Origin: CAZLBC01 sp964557575
Lineage (GTDB): Bacteria; Planctomycetota; Phycisphaerae; SM23-33
Reading direction: 5' to 3'
Length of the DNA stretch: 12,617 nucleotides
Assembly (NCBI GenBank): GCA_964557575.1
Contig: CAZLBC010000125.1
Location: 1 to 12,617, forward strand
The notes under the pieces: model-generated
Database searches by the model: none
Seen by the model: only the letters and a program-made list of their open reading frames with translations
Told to the model about the DNA's origin: nothing
Part shown: positions 7,601-12,617 of the stretch, piece after piece
Numbering within the stretch: position 1 is the first letter of the stretch
Layout: every line of letters begins with the position of its first letter
Position numbers and translations under genes: made by a program

Positions 7601-8950
7601 GTGCTGCGCGGACAAGGCCCGCTCTTGGGCTTTCAGAGCTTCTCCCCGCCGGTAAGCGGGCCTGATGACAAATAACCACAGGCATGCCGCAGCCGCCAGG
7701 CCCAGCAAGGCGGCTGCAGCGGCAACGGCGCCCGTCTTTCGCGTTTTTTTCATTTTTTTGCGGAGGATGTAGACGCGCGGGAACCGCGCGATTTCAATGA
7801 CCGCCGCCAACGGATCACCATTGCGGTAATTGTGGATATCCGCGGCGAGGTGCCCCGGCGTGTCGTATCGTTTGTCCGGGTCCAGGGCGAGGGCCTTGAG
7901 CAGCAGCAGCTCCAGTGCCCGGTCTATACGCGGGTCCGCCTCCCGCGGGGGGATAATCTTTCCCGCTGCTATCAGGCGGAGTACGTCCTCGCCGCTCCAC
8001 CAGTCTACCGGCAGCCGGCCGGTCAGCAGTTTGTAGAAGACGATGCCGAGTTCGTAGACGTCGGTTCGCTCGTCGAGTTCAGAGATGCGGCCGGCCGCCA
8101 TTTTCGGCGTCATGTAGGGCAGGGCACCCATAACCGCACCATCCCGGTCGATCTCCGTGTCGGCGGATACGACGGCGACGCCGCCGTGTGCCTCCCTCGT
8201 TTCGGTGTCCTGGTCCGCGCCTTTCCTCAGGGCCATCGCCAGGCCGAAATCGATGACGTAGGGCTTGCCGTTCCTGTCGACGATGATATTGTTGGGCTTG
8301 ATGTCCCGGTGTATCATGCCCATCCCGTGGGCATACTGGACGGCTCCGCAGATTGTTCGCATCAACGCGAGTATCTCGTCCCGGGGAAGGTCCTGTTCCT
8401 CGACGTACGTGTCCACGTGAACGCCGTCGATATAATCCATCGTGTAATAATAGCGGTCACCGTCTTTGCCGTAATGGTATACGCGGGCGATATTGTCGTG
8501 TTTCAGGCGGGCGGCCTGCCCGATCTCCCTGAAAAAGAGCCTCCTGAGCTCGTCTGAATCGATCTTGTCCTTCCGCAGGACCTTCAAGGCCACCTCCTGT
8601 TCCACCTTGAGGTCGTCCTGCACGTCTTTACCGAGATATATGGCACGCCAGACCTCACCCATCCCTCCCCGGGCGATGAAACCCGTTATGCGGTACCCTT
8701 CTATCTCCGGGACCTCGGTGATTTCATCGCTTCGGTCGTCGGTGGCGCTGACCGTGGGGAGTTCATCGGCCGGGATTTCGTCGCCGACGAGGCGATATTC
8801 GACGTCGTCGTGATGAGTCGAATCGTCCCGCTTCAGCCGTATCCCGCGGCCGTCCTTGCCGGCAAGTACGTCCTCGGGGTCCCTTTTCGTCGTGTCTACT
8901 CGCCATCGGCCGACGAGTCGTCCTCCCTTGTAGATTTCAAGGTATGCCAT
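4631..8950 (-). CDS. Giant membrane Ser/Thr kinase with helical repeats and WD40 propeller
   Basis: This 1439-residue Hanks-type kinase has four parts. Residues 1-60 form a short strand-rich N-terminus. The kinase domain (about 85-378) has glycine loop IARGGMGEV (92-100), ATP-binding Lys123, helix-C Glu142, HRDIKPNN (214-221) and DFG (234-236), so catalysis is plausible. The usual SPE of the activation segment reads TPK (281-283). A basic KKMKKTRK (398-405) precedes a membrane helix at about 407-429, placing the kinase in the cytoplasm and the rest outside it. Residues about 440-1035 hold some eight degenerate repeats of 65-80 residues, each with a W..A...F..A and a GxYexAxxxW pattern, probably helical pairs of TPR type. 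Residues about 1105-1425 form seven WD-like blades, enough for a closed propeller. AAGGA at 8959-8963 lies eight bases before the ATG. The gene follows the methyltransferase by 63 bp. The ligand and targets are unknown. Confidence 0.93.
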   Translation of the reverse strand: MAYLEIYKGGRLVGRWRVDTTKRDPEDVLAGKDGRGIRLKRDDSTHHDDVEYRLVGDEIPADELPTVSATDDRSDEITEVPEIEGYRITGFIARGGMGEVWRAIYLGKDVQDDLKVEQEVALKVLRKDKIDSDELRRLFFREIGQAARLKHDNIARVYHYGKDGDRYYYTMDYIDGVHVDTYVEEQDLPRDEILALMRTICGAVQYAHGMGMIHRDIKPNNIIVDRNGKPYVIDFGLAMALRKGADQDTETREAHGGVAVVSADTEIDRDGAVMGALPYMTPKMAAGRISELDERTDVYELGIVFYKLLTGRLPVDWWSGEDVLRLIAAGKIIPPREADPRIDRALELLLLKALALDPDKRYDTPGHLAADIHNYRNGDPLAAVIEIARFPRVYILRKKMKKTRKTGAVAAAAALLGLAAAACLWLFVIRPAYRRGEALKAQERALSAQHDAEKIEAEQIAPSLWRQAENRFDNAESLFTREQYESAREQWDVSERFFLQAMHRIQAVESRETVRKARTRADDDNVADCPEALTVYERGVTLCENAERAFGSEKYLAAKKAWKKAKGKYDASARIIEETDEAHEKAEDALKDADAAHIEAKKFGADGCARDLWATAGSAYTAGEKILTNGPNRTDEYTKAFQRLREAERLYTRAIAAAADDARKTAEKARKAAEDDGAAKYEKSILEAADKTRDEGTAAFGGGEEHLGKDELKQARSGFSTAVTKWDEARESYTGARRGAREKDEKAKKAALARKAAETARDAVDTAAAERFADDSWKEGRQAMESGADHFDSGDYEQAEGTWVEAKDRFEETAVIITKAGDAIAARTSAEAAETAARSPTVETHAPKDWKNGVTQTEIAASFFDDREYEKARGAWKEAERYFTAAKKIAEQAELAVKKKKAAATAKEQAKDRGAVTYADQPLKSGEEQFYRAQDAYDNGEYNKAAEQWEAAAATYGNAENRAKQAHAALDAKDAFKKEQKRITDVGAADDAPEAYRAARESAAAADKLFEAADYPAANKQWRDAAGELREVQAAFCARCEKKYREAERRMDQWTRNHRKTELQKVAALEVIAERAKNTIAGGKAYLNAAVAIRKTDAGAAFTEHKKLTHDTDTDRIGAIAFNPAGAGFATGSLGNDTPLYLHNNAAANPVKLENKKEWVWDMAYSSGGTLLASTAKYEISVWDARTGTKINKDKPLKHKGTVTAVAFAPVGRLLASAGLDKTVRIWDPDTGRQLRECPHMHPCLDVVFSPKGIRIASASAGGSIRLWNAADGKQVRELGPLDDPVTRLCFSPDGGNLYACSGNTVLCFDTQRGDTTTVFSHEAGTITAAALCPSGETIALGVVNRKDAVIQKHDDVGHILSVVKKLENAECRIALVDVSTGTVRQTLPAQHSFMVSALDYSPDGGALLSGGWGEPGKVILWTRGSRENPPEGKASLIP

Positions 8951-9013
8951 AATTCCTGTCCTTGCGGTTAATCGCCGGCCTTCTTGTCCCTCGGCGGCCC
9001 GAATGTAACATAT

Positions 9014-9844
9014 TCAACCACCGGCAACAAGGCGGTGTTTGCCGTGACGGCGGTGTTTTCGGGCCGCGATCAGCGTGTGGTAGTGCCACCGGTCGGCGCG
9101 GACCGCCTCCACGGCGAATCCCCGCGCCGCGATCCACCGGCGCACCTGTTCCAGCGGCCGGACGGTGATCGTCATCGGGCCGTCGAAGCCGGGGAATACG
9201 TCGTTGACCATGTCGACGTCGACGTGGCCCGTCTGCACCGTGAACAGGAACAGGCCGCCGGGCGCGAGGTGCGCGGCCACCAGGTCCATCGATTGCTCCA
9301 CCGGCCCGTCGCCCAGCCACTCGTACATGCCCGCGGCGATAACGACGTCGGGACGGCGGGTCAGTGCGCGGAACGAGGCGTGCTGCAGCGAATCGCGGTT
9401 TTGAAAATGGACGTTGCCGAGCCCCCGGCGGCGGGCCGCTGCCCGTCCCTCGCGGAGCCAGGCGTCCTCGATGTCCCAGCAGAACGCCGTCAGCGCTTCG
9501 CCGGGAAACGCGGCCGCCGCCTCCAGCAGGTATGACGCCTGGCCGGCGGCGACGTCCAGGACCAGCAGGTCGCCGCCGGCGGCGAGACCGCGGCGAAAGG
9601 CGGCGACGAGTTCCTCGCGGAGGTGCTGCTTCCGGCGGCGCACCGCCTGCCACCCCTCGTTGGCGAGAAACAGCCGGTCGATGAACCGCCCCACCGCGTT
9701 TTTGCCGGCGGGGCGGTTTCGGCACGCGTAATCGACGATCTTCCCCGAGGTGAAGCCGTGGTCAAGCGCTATGCGGATACCGTCGCTCCACCGGCCCACC
9801 GTGTGGACCAGCAGCTTCAGCGCCGCCTTTTTTGCCGCGTTCAT
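9014..9844 (-). CDS. SAM-dependent methyltransferase, YnbC C-terminal-domain type
   Basis: The product has 276 residues and a class I methyltransferase fold. Motif I is LLVLDVAAGQAS, with the SAM-binding acidic and glycine residues at D97 and G101; the acidic WDIED follows at about 123-127. The N-terminal WSDGIRIALDHGF (19-31) and the GRFIDRLFL segment resemble, from memory, the methyltransferase half of Escherichia coli YnbC (Pfam Methyltransf_20). There that domain is fused to an alpha/beta hydrolase; here it stands alone. GGAAAGGAG at 9855-9863 lies ten bases before ATG 9844 and four before an in-frame GTG at 9850, so either may be used; TTG 9853 is too close. The start lies about 83 bp inside the upstream acyltransferase gene. 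The substrate is unknown. The operon suggests a phospholipid head group or a lipid-linked intermediate. Confidence 0.82.
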   Translation of the reverse strand: MNAAKKAALKLLVHTVGRWSDGIRIALDHGFTSGKIVDYACRNRPAGKNAVGRFIDRLFLANEGWQAVRRRKQHLREELVAAFRRGLAAGGDLLVLDVAAGQASYLLEAAAAFPGEALTAFCWDIEDAWLREGRAAARRRGLGNVHFQNRDSLQHASFRALTRRPDVVIAAGMYEWLGDGPVEQSMDLVAAHLAPGGLFLFTVQTGHVDVDMVNDVFPGFDGPMTITVRPLEQVRRWIAARGFAVEAVRADRWHYHTLIAARKHRRHGKHRLVAGG

Positions 9845-10577
9845 GTTCACCAATCTCCTTTCCGGCAGCGCGGGCCAGTGTGTGCACCCGCCGCGCCATG
9901 TCGGCCGCCGCGCCCCGGCGGCGGGACCGGCGACCGCTGCCGGTATACCGGACGGCCCGCCCCGGCAGTACGACCACCGGCCCGGGGGCGGGGAACCCCC
10001 GTCCCCGGGGGCAGCAGGCGAATGTCCCGGCGATACCCACCGGCAGCACCGGTGCGCCGCTCCTGCCGGCGAGGAGGCCGGCGCCGGGCTTGAAGGGCCC
10101 GATTGTCCCGTCGCGGCTGCGGGTGCCCTCCGGGAAGACGACGATCGTCGCCCCGCGGGCGAGCTGCTTCAGGCAGAAGCGCAGGGCGGACCGGTCGTTT
10201 CCGTCCCGGTCGATCAGGACGGTATTCAGAAACAGGAACCCCAGCCACTTCAACAGCGGGTGATCGCGGAAGTAGTCGCCGGCGCAGAGGAAGTAGACCC
10301 GGTTTACCGCGTTGAGGGGCAGCGCGCACATGATCGCCGCGGCGTCGAGGTGGCTGGCGTGATTGGCCACGATAATATGCCCGCGCCGGTCGCCCACCCG
10401 GTGCCGCGGGCGGCCCGGTGCCGCGTGAAAGAGGCGCAGGTAGCCGCGCAGCAGCAGGTTGAGCGCCGGCCGGAGGGTGCGGGTCAGCAGGTTGTTGCGC
10501 ATCGCCTGCACGGGCAGTGCCCGTGGCCGGCGGAACGGCCCCGCCGGCGGGCGCGTGTTGTGCGGTTGATGTCTCAC
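9762..10577 (-). CDS. PlsC-type 1-acyl-glycerol-3-phosphate acyltransferase
   Basis: This 271-residue protein belongs to the membrane acyltransferase family that normally acylates lysophosphatidic acid to phosphatidic acid. It shows the HX4D motif in NHASHLD (H73, D78), a motif II region around FLNTVLIDRDG (116-126), motif III FPEGTRSRDG (Glu150) and the motif IV-like PVLPVGI. A hydrophobic N-terminal helix precedes HX4D. The GTG at 10577 overlaps the cdsA-like stop as GTGA, a common coupling arrangement, so I chose it. An ATG at 10502 (removing 25 residues) lacks a good ribosome site but begins nearer to the conserved sequence and is a real alternative. The last 30 or so codons are shared with the start of the methyltransferase gene in another frame. 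It would supply phosphatidic acid for the adjacent cytidylyltransferase. Confidence 0.88.
   Translation of the reverse strand: MRHQPHNTRPPAGPFRRPRALPVQAMRNNLLTRTLRPALNLLLRGYLRLFHAAPGRPRHRVGDRRGHIIVANHASHLDAAAIMCALPLNAVNRVYFLCAGDYFRDHPLLKWLGFLFLNTVLIDRDGNDRSALRFCLKQLARGATIVVFPEGTRSRDGTIGPFKPGAGLLAGRSGAPVLPVGIAGTFACCPRGRGFPAPGPVVVLPGRAVRYTGSGRRSRRRGAAADMARRVHTLARAAGKEIGEHERGKKGGAEAAGPHGGPVERRYPHSA
9855..9863 (-). promoter_or_regulatory. Shine-Dalgarno site inside the acyltransferase gene
   Basis: On the minus strand this reads GGAAAGGAG and encodes Gly-Lys-Glu of the acyltransferase tail. It is the only good ribosome site near the methyltransferase start, ten bases from ATG 9844 and four from GTG 9850. 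It is the evidence that the methyltransferase begins inside the upstream gene. Confidence 0.6.
10509..10525. repeat. 17-bp perfect palindrome near the acyltransferase start
   Basis: CACGGGCAGTGCCCGTG is a perfect inverted repeat about the central G. It lies between the two possible acyltransferase starts (GTG 10577 and ATG 10502), seven bases upstream of the ATG. In RNA it could form a short hairpin. In such GC-rich DNA it may be coincidental. Confidence 0.4.
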
Positions 10578-11479
10578 AGTAAGGGCGCCAGGTAGTAGAA
10601 GGCCGGGGCGGCGAGAAACAGGCTGTCGCAGCGGTCCAGGAATCCGCCGTGTCCGGGAATCGCGTCGCCCATGTCCTTTACGTGCAGGTTTCTCTTTATC
10701 GACGAAACCACGAGGTCGCCGAGGATGCCGAGTACGGCCGTGACGGCCGCGACCGCGGCCATCGCCGGCACTGCGCCGTGCTGCCGGAGAAACCCGTCGA
10801 GGAGCAGGGCGATACCGGTAACCGTTACGAGGGCCATGGCCGCACCCTCCACCGTCTTGCGGGGGCTGATGACGGGGCTGAGCCGGTGACGGCCCAGCCA
10901 CCGGCCCCAGAGGTACCCGAGGGCGTCGTTGCAGGAGACGAGGGCGAAGAGAATAAACGCCAGGCGGATGCCGCCCGCGTGATTCCTGAGACCCGCCAGG
11001 TGCGACAGGAACCAGCCGAAATACAGCACCGCCAGTATCGACAGGGAGACGTTCCGCAGCATCTCTTCGCCGCGTCCCCGGATAATCGGGACCGCCACCA
11101 GCGCGCCGATCACCACCAGCGGCGCCGCCCGGGAGAGTTCCTCCCGGCCCAGGAAGACCGGCGCGTAGACCGCGGCGGTCAGCAGGTAGCAGGCCCCGGC
11201 CACCCAGCGGTCCCGCGACAGGCCGGCGGCGCGCAGAAATTCCCGGATGCACTGCAGGGAAACCAGCAAGATCACCGCCTGGAAGACGACGCGGCTGAAG
11301 ACCAGCGGCACGACGAAGACCGGGGCGATCAGGAACCAGGCGCAGTACTTTTTCAGGAGCGGCCCCGGGCTGACCCCGCGGCGGTGCAGCACCAGCGCGG
11401 CGGCCGCGACGATGAGCCCGAAACCGTCCAGCACGGCGAGGGTCAGCAGGAGCACGCGGCTGTCGACGGTCGTCGGCAT
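10574..11479 (-). CDS. Phosphatidate cytidylyltransferase (CDP-diacylglycerol synthase), CdsA/YnbB family
   Basis: This integral membrane enzyme is predicted to make CDP-diacylglycerol from phosphatidic acid and CTP. Its 301 residues include several hydrophobic segments and, near the C-terminus, a full match to the family signature: SSIKRNLHVKDMGD followed by IPGHGGFLDRCDS, with the conserved K-D, H-G-G and D-R-x-D residues. The upstream RKTVEG segment is also typical of CdsA. GGAGG at 11487-11491 lies seven bases before ATG 11479. The start lies 37 bp inside the preceding gene and the stop overlaps the following acyltransferase start. Its place between a phosphatidyltransferase and a PlsC gene argues for a pathway-dedicated paralogue like Escherichia coli YnbB rather than the housekeeping copy, though the latter cannot be excluded from this window. 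Confidence 0.92.
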   Translation of the reverse strand: MPTTVDSRVLLLTLAVLDGFGLIVAAAALVLHRRGVSPGPLLKKYCAWFLIAPVFVVPLVFSRVVFQAVILLVSLQCIREFLRAAGLSRDRWVAGACYLLTAAVYAPVFLGREELSRAAPLVVIGALVAVPIIRGRGEEMLRNVSLSILAVLYFGWFLSHLAGLRNHAGGIRLAFILFALVSCNDALGYLWGRWLGRHRLSPVISPRKTVEGAAMALVTVTGIALLLDGFLRQHGAVPAMAAVAAVTAVLGILGDLVVSSIKRNLHVKDMGDAIPGHGGFLDRCDSLFLAAPAFYYLAPLL

Positions 11480-12564
11480 GTTTCGGCCTCCATTATCAGG
11501 GCGAGTCTTCTGCCGAACAGGTATGCCCGCAGCAGGTCTTCCCCGTTCGGGTGGTTACGGAAGGTCCCGAATTTCGCGTGACGGCCCCTGCAGCGGAACG
11601 CTGCCCGCGGCCGCCGCCCCAGGATGTCCCGGATCCACGCCGCCGCCCGGCGCACCGAGAGCGGTCCCCACAGCGGGGCCCCGTAGGTGAAAAAGACGGC
11701 GTAGTGTTCCGGGGTCCGGTGCCTTTTCAGGTACGCCTGCAGCGCGGGCTCGGGGTACCCCCTGATGGAGGGACTGCCGTACACCACCAGGTCATAGCCG
11801 CCCGGGTCACCGGCCGTGTCGACCGGTTGCAGGTCGGCCCCGAGGGCCGCGGCGATCTCCCGGGCCGCTTTTTCGGTATTGCCCGTCCGGGACGCGTATA
11901 CGACGAGGCACCGCCACGCGGGATCTCCGGGTCTCTTCCGGGGCCATTCCAGGCGGTTGATTTCGCGTACTATCCCGCGGACGCGGTTGTAGACGGTCGC
12001 CTGCCCCAGCAGCACGTACAGGACCATGCAGGCCTCCAGGGGAGTCAGTGCAATACCGGCGACGGTACATAGGGTGCCGTCCCCGACCACGTATTGAATA
12101 AGTGAGAAGACCATGACCAGCAGCAGCCGCTCGACCTTCCCCAGCGGCCCCTGGTGCTGCCACCGGACGCCGACCGCCTTCCCGAGCATGCCGGTATAGC
12201 TGACCAGGAACATGCTTGCCAGGCCGGCGGCGCCCCACCCGACCGCGCAGTACGAAGAAAGACCGATACCGATCACGAAAAACACGTCCGCGTAGCGGTC
12301 GGGCAGGGCGTTGACGATTTCGCCGTGCAGCCACGTGTCGTACCCGCCGCGGATCGCGACGACGCCGTCCAGCGTGTTCAGCGTCATCCGCAGCACCGTC
12401 AGGCCGACGGCGAGAAGCAGCAGCCAAGGCAGAACCCCCGCCTGCCAGAAACAGATCCCCGCAAGCAGCCCCGCGGCCGCCCCCGCGTAGCTCAGGATGT
12501 CGGGGTGGACGCCCCCGAGCAGGCCGGCCGCCGGCAGCAGCACCTTCCGGTACGGGTATTTCAT
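11443..12564 (-). CDS. CDP-alcohol phosphatidyltransferase (YnbA-like) fused to a C-terminal flavodoxin domain
   Basis: The 373-residue product has two domains. Residues 1-205 form a multi-pass CDP-alcohol phosphatidyltransferase, which moves a phosphatidyl group from CDP-diacylglycerol to an alcohol. The active-site motif is NTLDGVVAIR, then G81, N85, D89 and D93. Asn63 and Asn85 replace the first and third Asp of the usual motif, and there is one extra residue between Ala and Arg. From memory, E. coli YnbA has the same Asn substitutions and a similar GPFGK further on (here GPLGK, 139-143). Residues 217-350 are a flavodoxin: FMN phosphate loop SRTGNT (225-230), GSPSIRG, FFTYGAP, and a terminal FRCRGRH with HPNGEDL. 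The frame is continuous with no start codon or ribosome site at the join, so it is a genuine fusion. The ATG at 12564 has no clear ribosome site, and an in-frame stop lies upstream. It is first in the operon. Confidence 0.88.
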   Translation of the reverse strand: MKYPYRKVLLPAAGLLGGVHPDILSYAGAAAGLLAGICFWQAGVLPWLLLLAVGLTVLRMTLNTLDGVVAIRGGYDTWLHGEIVNALPDRYADVFFVIGIGLSSYCAVGWGAAGLASMFLVSYTGMLGKAVGVRWQHQGPLGKVERLLLVMVFSLIQYVVGDGTLCTVAGIALTPLEACMVLYVLLGQATVYNRVRGIVREINRLEWPRKRPGDPAWRCLVVYASRTGNTEKAAREIAAALGADLQPVDTAGDPGGYDLVVYGSPSIRGYPEPALQAYLKRHRTPEHYAVFFTYGAPLWGPLSVRRAAAWIRDILGRRPRAAFRCRGRHAKFGTFRNHPNGEDLLRAYLFGRRLALIMEAETCRRPSTAACSC

Positions 12565-12617
12565 GGGTGCTCGCTCGATATGCTGTAGATTAATTTAGAG
12601 CCGGCGTACCATAACGG
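12565..12617. other. Upstream leader of the lipid operon
   Basis: Fifty-three bases precede the phosphatidyltransferase gene up to the window edge. The minus strand contains an AT-rich CTAAATTAATCT, with an in-frame TAA that limits upstream extension of the gene. No confident -35/-10 pair or ribosome site could be assigned; the promoter may lie outside the window. Confidence 0.3.

Noticed and set aside
9762..11252. A 496-codon open minus-strand frame running across the cdsA-like gene
   Set aside because: Only its last 271 codons encode PlsC motifs. The rest is a low-complexity Arg/Pro/Gly-rich shadow of the cdsA-like gene, which carries a perfect family signature in another frame.

Overview
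The window is GC-rich bacterial DNA with an AT-richer mobile-element remnant at its left edge. A very large Hanks-type Ser/Thr kinase with a membrane anchor, a helical repeat array and a WD40 propeller, together with several lipoprotein and membrane genes of unknown role, is typical of environmental members of the Planctomycetota/Verrucomicrobiota/Lentisphaerota (PVC) superphylum or similar uncultured Gram-negative phyla. No rRNA, tRNA or housekeeping marker is present, so this placement is inference from gene style only.

Region 1 (about 1-1980) holds an insertion-sequence remnant. A DDE transposase gene on the minus strand is interrupted by a TAA codon exactly where the catalytic glutamate of the R(3)E(6)K signature should be. 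The frame stays open and transposase-like for another 58 codons. A perfect 29-bp tandem duplication lies beyond its 3' end.

Region 2 (2226-4568, plus strand) is a compact run of three genes: an alpha/beta-hydrolase lipoprotein, a multi-pass membrane protein of unknown function, and a lipoprotein of unknown function. It looks like one transcription unit for cell-envelope proteins. It converges on region 3 with 62 bp between stop codons and no clear terminator.

Region 3 (4631-12564, minus strand) reads right to left as five tightly packed genes. They are a CDP-alcohol phosphatidyltransferase fused to a flavodoxin domain, a CdsA-type phosphatidate cytidylyltransferase, a PlsC-type acyltransferase, a SAM-dependent methyltransferase, and the 1439-residue kinase. 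The first, second and fourth correspond in kind to Escherichia coli YnbA, YnbB and the methyltransferase half of YnbC. The natural reading is a dedicated phospholipid or lipid-linked biosynthetic operon: PlsC makes phosphatidic acid, CdsA activates it with CTP, the transferase moves the phosphatidyl group to an alcohol, and the methyltransferase and perhaps the flavodoxin modify the product. The kinase lies 63 bp downstream in the same orientation and may be co-expressed. Overlapping reading frames (37, 4 and about 83 bp) suggest translational coupling among the first four genes.

The most unusual items are the phosphatidyltransferase-flavodoxin fusion with Asn in place of two conserved Asp residues, the lipid-operon-plus-kinase arrangement, and the transposase nonsense codon at the catalytic Glu.
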